Assembly: GCF_004358105.1 (NCBI RefSeq)
Contig: NZ_SMYL01000001.1
Location: 496,001 to 560,000 of the forward strand
DNA length: 64,000 bases
Direction: 5' to 3'
From: Sapientia aquatica
GTDB lineage: Bacteria; Pseudomonadota; Gammaproteobacteria; Burkholderiales; Burkholderiaceae_D
Shown here: piece after piece, positions 36,023-44,042 of the stretch
How positions within the stretch are numbered: position 1 is the first letter of the stretch
Layout: every line of letters starts with the position of its first letter
Notes under the pieces: generated by a model
Database searches by the model: none
What the model was told of the DNA's origin: nothing
Seen by the model: only the letters and a program-made list of their open reading frames with translations
Made by a program: the position numbers and the translations under genes

Positions 36023-37411
36023 ATGAACAAGCCATCAGATCCACAGCTAGACTCCCTGCGCGTTCCCCCGCATTCCATTGAAGCAGAACAATCCGTTTTA
36101 GGCGGATTGCTACTCGATAATGCGGCGTGGGATCGTATTGCCGATTTTATTAGCGCGGAGGATTTCTACCGTTACGATCATCGTTTGATCTTTCAAACCA
36201 TTGTCAAGTTAGTCAATTCATCACGCCCCGCGGACGTGATCACCGTGTATGAAGCGTTATCCGGATTGGGGCGTGCGGACGAAGTCGGCGGCTTGGCTTA
36301 TTTAAATGCCTTGGCCCAAAATACACCGTCCGCGGCTAATATCCGGCGCTACGCCGAGATCGTGCGCGACCGCGGTGTGCTGCGCCAATTGATTACCGTG
36401 GCCGATGAGATTTCTGGTAACGCGTTTAATCCTCAGGGTAAAGAAGTTAAGCAAATGTTGGATGAAGCTGAATCCAAGATTTTTGCGATTGCCGAAGAGG
36501 GCGCGCGCGGCACCCAAGGTTTTCAAGATATTCAACCGCTATTAAAGCAAGTGGTTGAGCGGATTGATGAGTTGTATAGCCGTGATAACACCAGCGATAT
36601 TACCGGCGTGCCAACCGGTTTTGCCGATCTAGATCGGATGACTTCGGGCTTGCAACCAGGCGACTTGATTATTGTCGCGGGTCGTCCGTCAATGGGTAAA
36701 ACCGCGTTCTCGATCAATATTGGTGAAAACGTGGCGATCGATAGTGGCTTGCCAGTCGCCGTATTCTCGATGGAGATGGGTGGCGCTCAGTTAGCGATGC
36801 GTATGCTGGGTTCAGTTGGTCGTTTGGATCAGCATCGTCTGCGTACCGGACGTCTGGTCGATGAAGATTGGCCACGCTTGACCCACGCAATTCAAAAAAT
36901 GAACGACGCGCAACTCTACATTGACGAAACGCCTGCGCTAAGCTCCATCGAATTACGCGCGCGCGCACGTCGTTTGGCACGTCAATGTGGCAAGCTTGGT
37001 TTGATCGTGATCGACTACTTGCAATTGATGTCAGCGAACTCGGCGGGCGAAAACCGTGCGACTGAAATTTCTGAAATCTCCCGAAATCTTAAAGGGCTTG
37101 CGAAAGAACTTAACTGTCCTGTGATTGCTCTATCCCAGTTAAATCGTTCTTTGGAGCAGCGTCCTAATAAACGTCCAGTTATGTCCGATTTGCGCGAATC
37201 CGGCGCGATTGAGCAGGATGCCGATGTGATTCTTTTTATTTACCGCGACCAAGTTTATAATCCCGACTCGCCAGACAAAGGCACCGCCGAAATCATTATT
37301 GGTAAGCAGCGTAACGGGCCGATTGGTAGCGTTCGTTTGACCTTTATGGGCGAATACACCAAGTTCGAAAATTACACTGGATCGCTCTCGATTTATGGTG
37401 ATTCTGAATAA
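36023..37411 (+). CDS. dnaB: Replicative DNA helicase
   Basis: The 462-residue helicase has the N-terminal DnaB domain (HSIEAEQSVLGGLLLDN), Walker A GRPSMGKTAF, Walker B LIVIDYLQLM and the C-terminal LRESGAIEQDADVILFI. It unwinds DNA at the fork. No ribosome-binding site precedes the ATG at 36023, and a TATAAT box lies only seven bases upstream. It follows the rpsF operon, with an RNA terminator between. Confidence 0.96.
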   Translation: MNKPSDPQLDSLRVPPHSIEAEQSVLGGLLLDNAAWDRIADFISAEDFYRYDHRLIFQTIVKLVNSSRPADVITVYEALSGLGRADEVGGLAYLNALAQNTPSAANIRRYAEIVRDRGVLRQLITVADEISGNAFNPQGKEVKQMLDEAESKIFAIAEEGARGTQGFQDIQPLLKQVVERIDELYSRDNTSDITGVPTGFADLDRMTSGLQPGDLIIVAGRPSMGKTAFSINIGENVAIDSGLPVAVFSMEMGGAQLAMRMLGSVGRLDQHRLRTGRLVDEDWPRLTHAIQKMNDAQLYIDETPALSSIELRARARRLARQCGKLGLIVIDYLQLMSANSAGENRATEISEISRNLKGLAKELNCPVIALSQLNRSLEQRPNKRPVMSDLRESGAIEQDADVILFIYRDQVYNPDSPDKGTAEIIIGKQRNGPIGSVRLTFMGEYTKFENYTGSLSIYGDSE

Positions 37412-37464
37412 TTGCTTGAGTACCGTTGTATCCAGATTACATCCAATAGTTACTTTGAATCAGA

Positions 37465-37483
37465 GCGGTGGTCGTTCCACCGC
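37465..37483 (+). other. Hairpin after dnaB without a T tract
   Basis: GCGGTGG-TCGTT-CCACCGC is a perfect 7-bp stem 53 bases past the dnaB stop. It lacks the T tract of a terminator on either strand, so it may be an RNA-end stabiliser or a remnant. Confidence 0.4.
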
Positions 37484-37531
37484 CATATCTTCCGTAAATA
37501 AGCACCAAAACTTAAACTTAGTGAGAACATC

Positions 37532-38158
37532 ATGTTTGGACGATTGATGCCTAATGAAGGCAAATTTTTTGAGCTGTTTAATCAACATGCCGAATTGTGT
37601 ATTAAAGGCGCAAAAGAAATGGTCGCGCTGATGACCAATTTTGACGACTTAGAGTCACGGGTGCATGCCATTGAAGTGATCGAAAAACGTGCTGACGTTA
37701 TCACTCATACTTGCATCGATTTGTTGCACAAAACATTTATTACTCCGTTGGATCGCGATGACATTCATCAATTGATCACGCGCATGGATGATATTCTCGA
37801 TTTGCTCGAAGACGCTGCTCAGACAATTTCGCTCTACGATATTCAGCACATCACTCCAGAAGCTAAGCGTTTAGCGGAACTTTGTTTGGGTTGCGCTGAA
37901 AAAGTGAGCGCAGCAGTTGCGCTGTTGCACAACATGGATAACGCGTCCGCCATCATGCGCATTTGCGAAGAAATCGACCGTTTAGAATCCGACGCTGATC
38001 ACGTGATGCGTGCGGCGATGTCGAAATTATTCCGCGATGAACCTGATGTGCGTAATTTGATTAAGTTAAAAGCGATCTACGAATTATTGGAAACTGTGAC
38101 TGATCGTTGCGAAGATGTCGCCAATATTATTGAAGGTATTGTGTTAGAAAACGCTTAA
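37532..38158 (+). CDS. PhoU-like Pit accessory protein (DUF47)
   Basis: The 208-residue all-helical protein has the DUF47/PhoU pattern: FFELFNQHAELCIKGAKE at the start, acidic metal-binding repeats (RMDDILDLLEDAA, ETVTDRCEDVANIIEGI). It lies three bases before the Pit transporter gene. Such proteins modulate the low-affinity phosphate transporter; the mechanism is not established. Confidence 0.9.
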   Translation: MFGRLMPNEGKFFELFNQHAELCIKGAKEMVALMTNFDDLESRVHAIEVIEKRADVITHTCIDLLHKTFITPLDRDDIHQLITRMDDILDLLEDAAQTISLYDIQHITPEAKRLAELCLGCAEKVSAAVALLHNMDNASAIMRICEEIDRLESDADHVMRAAMSKLFRDEPDVRNLIKLKAIYELLETVTDRCEDVANIIEGIVLENA

Positions 38159-38161
38159 AAC

Positions 38162-39172
38162 ATGCACACACTTCAACTCAGTATTTATGTCTTGGTGTTA
38201 TTGATTGGCATTGCGCTGATTTTTGATTTCATGAATGGATTTCATGATGCAGCCAATGCGATTGCTACCGTGGTTTCTACAGGCGTTCTAAAGCCGCAAA
38301 CGGCCGTTGCCATGGCCGCTTTTTTTAATGTCGCGGCCTTTTTCTTCTTTCCATCGAAAGTGGCAGCAATGGTGGGCAAAGGCATGGTCGATCCATTAAT
38401 CATTGACCAGTACATTATTTTTGGCGCCTTAGTTGGCGCCGTATTTTGGAATGTACTCACTTGGTATTTCGGTATTCCATCGTCGTCCTCGCATGCATTG
38501 ATCGGTGGTTTGGTCGGTGCTGCGGTCGCCAAAGCGGGCGTTGGTGCTTTGGTCGCTAAAGGTTTGTGGATGACGGTTTTATTTATCGTTTTGTCGCCGC
38601 TGTTGGGCTTTGTGTTTGGCTCCTTGATGATGTTGTTGGTCTCGTGGCTGTTTGTTGGATCGACACCGAAAAAAGTCGATAAATGGTTCCGTCGTTTTCA
38701 ACTCGGTTCGGCTGCGATGTACAGCTTGGGTCATGGCGGCAATGACGCGCAGAAAACCATGGGTATCATTTGGATGCTGCTCATTGCTGCCGGCTATTCG
38801 CAAGCCAGCGATGCTAATCCGCCGTTGTGGGTTGCCTTGTCGTGCTACGCGGCGATTGGTTTTGGTACCTTATTTGGCGGTTGGCGGATCGTTAAAACAA
38901 TGGGGCAGAAAATTACCAAACTCAAACCGGTTGGCGGGTTTTGTGCTGAAACGGGTGGCGCGATTACGTTGTTCTTGGCGACCACTTTAGGCGTTCCAGT
39001 TTCGACTACGCACACAATTACCGGTGCCATTGTTGGCGTAGGCGCGGCGCATCGTGTTTCGGCTGTGCGTTGGGGCGTGGCGGGCAATATTGTCTGGGCG
39101 TGGATATTTACGATTCCGGCATCCGCTTTTGTCGCGGCCATTGCGTGGTGGATTGGTAAGCAAATTATGTAG
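38162..39172 (+). CDS. pit: Low-affinity inorganic phosphate transporter (PiT family)
   Basis: The 336-residue membrane protein has about ten hydrophobic segments and the duplicated PiT signature: GFHDAANAIATVVST near the N-terminus and GHGGNDAQKTMGI in the second half, with PVSTTHTITGAIVG near the end. It imports phosphate with protons or as metal-phosphate. It is coupled to the DUF47 gene and followed by a terminator. Confidence 0.92.
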   Translation: MHTLQLSIYVLVLLIGIALIFDFMNGFHDAANAIATVVSTGVLKPQTAVAMAAFFNVAAFFFFPSKVAAMVGKGMVDPLIIDQYIIFGALVGAVFWNVLTWYFGIPSSSSHALIGGLVGAAVAKAGVGALVAKGLWMTVLFIVLSPLLGFVFGSLMMLLVSWLFVGSTPKKVDKWFRRFQLGSAAMYSLGHGGNDAQKTMGIIWMLLIAAGYSQASDANPPLWVALSCYAAIGFGTLFGGWRIVKTMGQKITKLKPVGGFCAETGGAITLFLATTLGVPVSTTHTITGAIVGVGAAHRVSAVRWGVAGNIVWAWIFTIPASAFVAAIAWWIGKQIM

Positions 39173-39203
39173 TTGCCTACCGATTTTTTTCGCTAGTGCA
39201 TAG

Positions 39204-39243
39204 AAAAACGCCCGTTAATTGTAAAGATTAACGGGCGTTTTTT
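39204..39243. terminator. Bidirectional terminator between pit and cysK
   Basis: A perfect 16-bp stem (AAAAACGCCCGTTAAT at 39204-39219 with 39227-39242) with a seven-base loop has A and T runs on both sides, so it serves both convergent genes. Confidence 0.92.
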
Positions 39244-39269
39244 GTGACTTGATTGAATTGCTGGACTAA

Positions 39270-40250
39270 TTAAGCCGGCACTTGGCCGGTCGCATCAAAA
39301 ATTCCCTCAAACAATGCCGAGCTTAAATAGCGCTCGCCCGAATCTGGCAGAACCACGACGATGGTTTTGCCTTTGTTTTCAGGACGTTTGGCAATCCGGA
39401 TTGCAACCGTTGCGGCTGCACCGCACGAGATACCGCACAAAATTCCTTCTTCTCTCGCAAGTCGTAATGCCGTTGCAATTGCTTCTTCATTAGTCACGGT
39501 CTCAATGGCATCGACCAAACTTAAATCGAGCACGCCCGGGACAAAACCTGCGCCGATTCCTTGAATTTTATGTGGGCCAGGTTTGACTGCTTCGCCAGCG
39601 CGTGTTTGGGTCAGTACTGGGCTTGCCGCCGGTTCCACCGCGATGGATTGCACGTTAGCGCCTTTGGTTTTCTTCAAATAGCGCGAAACACCTGTGATTG
39701 TGCCGCCCGTGCCCACGCCTGCGACGAAGAAATCAATAATGCCATCGGTATCGGCCCAAATTTCTGGACCGGTAGTGGCTTCGTGAATGGCTGGGTTGGC
39801 TGGGTTTTTAAACTGCTGCAACAACACGTACTTATCTGGATCGGACGCGGCGATTTCTTCGGCTTTGGCGATTGCGCCGCTCATGCCTTTTGCGCCTTCG
39901 GTCAGCACCAATTTTGCGCCGTAAGCGAGTAATAATTTGCGCCGTTCGATACTCATGGTTTCTGGCATCGTCAAGGTGATCGGGATGCCGCGTGCCGCCG
40001 CAACGAAGGCCAGCGCAATCCCTGTGTTACCGCTAGTTGGTTCAACCAGTTCTTTGCCGGGAGTGAGCAAACCGCGCTCTTCGGCGTCAGCAATCATGGA
40101 TGCGCCGATTCGGCATTTGACGGAATAGGCCGGATTACGACCTTCGATTTTTGCCAAAATGGTGGCACCCGCACCATCACCGACGCGGTTTAGACGAACT
40201 AACGGTGTGCGACCAATGGAGAGGGAATTATCCTTAAACCAGCCTGACAT
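39270..40250 (-). CDS. cysK: O-acetylserine sulfhydrylase A (cysteine synthase)
   Basis: The 326-residue PLP enzyme has the Schiff-base Lys45 ([12 protein letters not shown]), the substrate loop TSGNTG, the phosphate-binding GTGGT, and [10 protein letters not shown] near the end. It makes cysteine from O-acetylserine and sulfide. The usual GISSGAA is GISCGAA here, putting an extra Cys near the cofactor. An AAGGAG site precedes the ATG, and a 13-bp tandem repeat lies in the leader. Confidence 0.92.
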   Translation of the reverse strand: MSGWFKDNSLSIGRTPLVRLNRVGDGAGATILAKIEGRNPAYSVKCRIGASMIADAEERGLLTPGKELVEPTSGNTGIALAFVAAARGIPITLTMPETMSIERRKLLLAYGAKLVLTEGAKGMSGAIAKAEEIAASDPDKYVLLQQFKNPANPAIHEATTGPEIWADTDGIIDFFVAGVGTGGTITGVSRYLKKTKGANVQSIAVEPAASPVLTQTRAGEAVKPGPHKIQGIGAGFVPGVLDLSLVDAIETVTNEEAIATALRLAREEGILCGISCGAAATVAIRIAKRPENKGKTIVVVLPDSGERYLSSALFEGIFDATGQVPA

Positions 40251-40264
40251 AGAAACTCCTTATT

Positions 40265-40296
40265 GAGTGGGGATACTGAGTGGGGATACTGAGTGG
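40265..40296. repeat. 13-bp tandem repeat in the cysK leader
   Basis: GAGTGGGGATACT occurs at 40265-40277 and 40278-40290, followed by a partial copy GAGTGG (40291-40296), giving about 2.5 exact copies. It lies 15-46 bases upstream of the cysK ATG, next to its ribosome-binding site. Confidence 0.85.
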
Positions 40297-40463
40297 TAAT
40301 CAAGTACGGATTCACGGCATCGCGGATTGGCGCACCGTCAAAAGTTCAATCGAAGAGCATACTCAACTGCCTAACAACAAACAACGAATAAAAAGGTATT
40401 TGCATATAGCTTTTAGTTTCGTTGCGGAATTCTTATATCAAACTGGTCAAAAGTGTCAGTAAA

Positions 40464-41825
40464 CTAGTTCGCCTCCACCAATATACGGGTGATTAATGCT
40501 TGGTCATATTGCTGGTCTAGGGGAATGGCGACATCAGTTCCGCTGCCTAAAGCCACCTCAAGATCGCCGCCATCCGCTGCCCGCATCGCGTCCAGCGTAA
40601 ATAGCTGATTTCCATTGGGATGAATTAATTCCAAAGTGTCGCCAACAGCAAATTTGTTTTTCACTTCCACCGTCGCCCAGCCTTCTGCAACCTGCTTAAC
40701 TTGGCCGACATAAATACTGCGTTTGGACTTGGAGTGACCTTCGAGGTAATTTTGGGTTTCTTGGCTGCGGTGGCGCTGATAAAAGCCAGTGGTGTAACCA
40801 CGATTGGATAATCCATCCAAATCAGCTAACAACGCCGGATTGAAAGGCCGACCCGCAGCGGCATCATCAATGGCTTGGCGATAGACTTGAGCGGCGCGGG
40901 AAACATAATAAACGCTCTTGGTGCGACCTTCGATTTTGAGCGAATCCACGCCAATTTTTACTAGCTGCTCGACATATTCCACGGCACGTAAATCCTTGGA
41001 ATTCATAATGTAAGTGCCGTGTTTGTCTTCCATAATCGGCATCAATTCGCCAGGACGATTGGCTTCTTCAATTAAGTAAGTTTGGTCTGCTAGGGGATGA
41101 CGTTCAATATGCGCCGCGCTGGAAAAAGCATGTTCTGCATCCCGTACAGCTTTATTAAATTCAAAATTAATGACCTTAGCTTGTCCCGCTTCATCGGTGG
41201 CAGCGTTGGCCATTTTGTAATCCCAGCGGCATGCATTGGTGCACGTGCCCTGATTCGCATCACGATGATTGAAATAGCCCGATAACAGGCAACGACCTGA
41301 GTAAGCAATACACAGAGCGCCGTGCACAAAAACTTCGATTTCCATGTCGGGACATTCTTGCCGGATTTGGGTAATTTCATCAAGGCTCAATTCGCGCGAC
41401 AGAATAACCCGCGTTAAGCCCAGCTTTTGCCAAAACTTAACGCCCGCGTAGTTGACCGTATTCGATTGCACCGATAGATGAATCGGCATATCGGGCCATT
41501 TATCGCGCACCATCATAATCAAACCCGGATCGGCCATGATGATCGCGTCTGGTTTTAACGCAATGATCGGTTCCATGTCAGCCAGATAACTTTTGACTTT
41601 GTTGTTATGCGCCATGATGTTACTCGTCACAAACAATTTCTTGCCCCGTGCATGAGCTTCTTGAATGCCGGTTTTGAGATTCTCCAATTTGAAATCATTG
41701 TTGCGAGCGCGCAGAGAATAGCGTGGCTGGCCAGCATACACAGCGTCGGCGCCATAATCGAAGGCGGCTCGCATGCGCTCTAAGTCGCCAGCGGGAAGAA
41801 GGAGTTCGGGGATTAGTTTGGACAT
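40464..41825 (-). CDS. trhP: U32-family tRNA uridine hydroxylation protein TrhP (YegQ)
   Basis: The 453-residue protein has the U32 signature: LLLPAGDLERMRAAFDYGADAVY at the start, EVFVHGALCIAYSGRCLLSGYF, and further Cys (GTCTNACRW) that together bind a 4Fe-4S cluster. Length and the C-terminal extension fit TrhP/YegQ, which hydroxylates U34 of tRNAs with prephenate, rather than UbiU/UbiV. The ATG at 41825 is chosen over a TTG at 41867. A hairpin followed by a T-rich tract and an FNR-like box lie upstream. Confidence 0.87.
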   Translation of the reverse strand: MSKLIPELLLPAGDLERMRAAFDYGADAVYAGQPRYSLRARNNDFKLENLKTGIQEAHARGKKLFVTSNIMAHNNKVKSYLADMEPIIALKPDAIIMADPGLIMMVRDKWPDMPIHLSVQSNTVNYAGVKFWQKLGLTRVILSRELSLDEITQIRQECPDMEIEVFVHGALCIAYSGRCLLSGYFNHRDANQGTCTNACRWDYKMANAATDEAGQAKVINFEFNKAVRDAEHAFSSAAHIERHPLADQTYLIEEANRPGELMPIMEDKHGTYIMNSKDLRAVEYVEQLVKIGVDSLKIEGRTKSVYYVSRAAQVYRQAIDDAAAGRPFNPALLADLDGLSNRGYTTGFYQRHRSQETQNYLEGHSKSKRSIYVGQVKQVAEGWATVEVKNKFAVGDTLELIHPNGNQLFTLDAMRAADGGDLEVALGSGTDVAIPLDQQYDQALITRILVEAN

Positions 41826-41858
41826 GATAGTTGGACTGCAATAAGGTAAGAAAAAGAG

Positions 41859-41877
41859 TAGCCGCAAGTCGCGGCTA
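41859..41877 (-). other. Attenuator-like hairpin in the trhP leader
   Basis: On the minus strand TAGCCGC-GACTT-GCGGCTA (a perfect 7-bp stem) is followed by CTCTTTTTC. It would lie within the first 25 bases of a transcript starting near 41881. It could attenuate transcription or protect the 5' end. Confidence 0.35.
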
Positions 41878-41887
41878 AAACCTTGAA

Positions 41888-41929
41888 ATGCTAGCCGAGA
41901 TAGGGCGGCGGGATGTTGATCTAGATCAT
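41888..41929 (-). promoter_or_regulatory. FNR/ANR-like box and -10 of trhP
   Basis: TTGATCTAGATCAT at 41916-41929 differs from the FNR consensus TTGAT-N4-ATCAA in one base, and contains a perfect TGATCTAGATCA palindrome. A TAGCAT hexamer at 41893-41888 lies at the same distance from the box as in the ompW promoter, placing the start near 41881. Confidence 0.55.
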
Positions 41930-42112
41930 TTTCAATGTTGGAGAGCCCGAAAATGACCGATTGATGAGATTGGCGGCGTTTGGCTAAGGCATTGGAAACA
42001 GTTAAGCCGGTCTCCAGCGAGAATTGTTGCTTGGCGCTTACGCTTTTTTACGCAATATTTATAGGTTTTTTGTTGTTTTCTGCTATGTTGAAACGATAAA
42101 GGTGATTGTTTT

Positions 42113-42145
42113 TTGACAGATAGGCGCGGGTCGATCGTTTATAAG
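42113..42145 (+). promoter_or_regulatory. Promoter candidate for the HDOD gene
   Basis: TTGACA (42113-42118) is a consensus -35. The best -10 choices, TTTATA (42138-42143) or TATAAG (42140-42145), give a spacer of 19 or 21 bases, which is long. Confidence 0.35.
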
Positions 42146-42161
42146 CGTCAACAGGATAACT

Positions 42162-43295
42162 ATGCAGACGCTGATTGCGTGGATACACCACTTATTTCAC
42201 ACCAAGGCCAAACCGGCCCAAGCAAAAAGAGCGGACAAAAGTCGCCTATCTATTGTTAAGTCGCACAATTCCTCCACGAAGAATGATGCCTCCAGCAAAC
42301 TAGCCACGCCCAAAGCGCCCACGCCTAGCCCAAGCAACACCTACCAAGGCAACTTGGTCGATTTACCCGCCCATGTCGACACCTACTTTTTTAAGTGGAT
42401 GGTCGCGCAACCAACCCAATCGGCAATTCGGTCTGATTCAGCGCAAATGGCGGCGATCGATCAGCGTTTGGTGGAATACCTGGATACCGTTGCTGCCTCC
42501 GAATCGGCGGGTTCGAGCTTAATTCCGCGGGTTCCTAGCGTGATGCTGGAATTGTTAAAACGCATGCACGAGGAAAACGTCAGCGGCTCCGAGCTTTCCG
42601 CCTTGATTGCCCGAGATGTCGTGCTGGTTGCCGCCATTCTGAATGAGGTAAATAGCTCGTTTTACCAATTGAGCAAAAGAGTGACTGACCTGAGTCAAGC
42701 GATCATGTTGCTCGGACACAATCGCCTGCGCATGGTGTTGGCTAAAGTGTCATTCACCCCGATTTATAGCAATCGACTGGGGCCTTATACCCAACATCGC
42801 GCCGAAAAAATTTGGGAGCATTCTCAGAAACGCGCTTTAGCGTGTTATTTGCTGGCAAAACATCAACAAGTTGATCCTTTTATGGCATTTCTAGCCGGAT
42901 TAATGGCTGATGTTGGCTTTATGGTCGCCTTACGTGTTTTTGATCGTGGCTGTGACGCGCGCTTTGAAGGCCAACTGCCCAATTCCAGCACGTTTAAAAA
43001 CATGTTGCAAAAGAAATCGCTCATTCTTTCCGCCCGCATCAGCGCCATTTGGACCATGCCGGAAGTGGTGATTAAAGCGATTGAAGGGCAGGGGCTGGAC
43101 AAATTGACTCGAGCCAAACTGCCTTTGGCTAAAGTATTAAACCGCGCAAATTTGCTCAGCAAGCTTTGTATCTTGATTCAGGCAGGCAAGTTGAATGTGG
43201 ATATGGACAAGATGCGCGAGATCTTGTCGGAAGCCGAAATGGATTGCTTGTCGGTGTTGGTGGACGGGCGGGCGACACTGGCTTCGGTGGTGTAG
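42162..43295 (+). CDS. HDOD-domain signalling protein
   Basis: The 377-residue protein starts with a basic, Ser/Pro-rich region of about 65 residues and then an HDOD domain (SLIPRVPSVMLELLKRM, SELSALIARDVVLVAAILNEVNS, SQAIMLLGHNRLRMVL). The HD catalytic residues are degenerate (LAGLMADVG where HxxGLLHDIG is typical), as expected for HDOD proteins, which act as scaffolds rather than phosphohydrolases. There is no GGDEF or EAL domain. Target unknown. It is divergent from trhP. Confidence 0.82.
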   Translation: MQTLIAWIHHLFHTKAKPAQAKRADKSRLSIVKSHNSSTKNDASSKLATPKAPTPSPSNTYQGNLVDLPAHVDTYFFKWMVAQPTQSAIRSDSAQMAAIDQRLVEYLDTVAASESAGSSLIPRVPSVMLELLKRMHEENVSGSELSALIARDVVLVAAILNEVNSSFYQLSKRVTDLSQAIMLLGHNRLRMVLAKVSFTPIYSNRLGPYTQHRAEKIWEHSQKRALACYLLAKHQQVDPFMAFLAGLMADVGFMVALRVFDRGCDARFEGQLPNSSTFKNMLQKKSLILSARISAIWTMPEVVIKAIEGQGLDKLTRAKLPLAKVLNRANLLSKLCILIQAGKLNVDMDKMREILSEAEMDCLSVLVDGRATLASVV

Positions 43296-43601
43296 CTTGT
43301 AACTAAACTACAAATTTATTTTTCCACGTTGAACTTCTTTGCTCCGAATCTTGTGTGATGTTGATCGTTGCCTTTGGTCTTGCGCGATGAGTTGACCTGC
43401 CATTGATTGAGTAATTTTTTTTGGCTCGCTAGAGCGAAGATTGATTTATTTCCGAACAAATAAGCATTAAATTTTTACTTTTCTAAATTAAATTCTGTAA
43501 AAAATCCCTGTGCAAAATTAAGATTTTATTTTGTCATATTGTTGAAATATGTTGTTTCGGGACAACTTTTAAGCTTTTAGATTTGAAATTTTGTTTCATA
43601 A
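43296..43601. other. AT-rich intergenic stretch, no gene seen
   Basis: No credible reading frame. The sequence is notably T-rich. It lies between the HDOD gene and the promoter of a putative small RNA, and no terminator for the HDOD gene is clear. Confidence 0.5.
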
Positions 43602-43629
43602 TTGACCCCGCAAATAGGACAAATATATG
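43602..43629 (+). promoter_or_regulatory. Promoter candidate of the second small RNA
   Basis: TTGACC (43602-43607) and TATATG (43624-43629) are 16 bases apart. A start near 43636 would give an RNA of about 180 bases up to the terminator. Confidence 0.5.
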
Positions 43630-43635
43630 TCAAGA

Positions 43636-43817
43636 GCAAGTCTAAAAAGAGGTTTCTGCCGGAGGTGATTGAATTTATTCATCCCCTGATTTGGCAAGCG
43701 AACCTAGGCTGCGTGGAATAATAAAATGCGGGGAACAGGTTTTTTTGAAGGTTACACTGACTCAGTTATGTCGGTAGCAGCAGTGAAAACGGCCGGGTAA
43801 CTCTGGCCGTTTTTTTT
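43636..43817 (+). ncRNA. Putative small RNA of about 180 bases with a strong terminator
   Basis: The stretch has no convincing reading frame but ends in AAAACGGCC/GGCCGTTTT (43786-43794 with 43805-43813) and eight T. A CACTG/CAGTG hairpin (43755-43785) lies just before it, and an internal run of seven T (about 43740-43746) follows GGGGAACAGG. The nearest upstream gene ends 490 bases before the terminator. I checked by eye for 6S RNA, cobalamin, TPP and cyclic-di-GMP riboswitch motifs and saw no convincing match. Confidence 0.45.
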
Positions 43818-44042
43818 GTTCCGCTAATTTGCGTAAGTTTTGTTGGCAAATATTGTGACGGGTAGCTATTTCTGCTACTGTCATGCAGCATCAAACGAGC
43901 TGATTTTGCTTCAATAATGCAGTGTCAAGCACCGGCTCGTTTTCGATTGATCGACTGTTTTTAATCCTATTTTCCCAATCAGCGTTGGCTCGGCGGATAG
44001 ACAAAATTTATCCGAAGAACTCCGCGTAACCAGTCAATAAAA
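43818..44042. other. Upstream region of the S9 peptidase gene
   Basis: No gene seen. A long-loop pairing of AACGAGC with GCTCGTT (around 43896-43945) is possible but has a loop too large to score as a terminator. The peptidase promoter is not obvious. Confidence 0.4.

Noticed and set aside
37465-37483. The hairpin after dnaB as a terminator.
   Set aside because: There is no T tract on either side, though the stem is perfect.
39561-39932. An open frame of 123 codons opposite cysK.
   Set aside because: Its composition follows the antisense of a conserved gene and there is no start signal or homology.
43636-43817. The second RNA as 6S RNA, cobalamin, TPP or cyclic-di-GMP riboswitch.
   Set aside because: Key conserved motifs of those families were not found by eye; a covariance-model search would decide.
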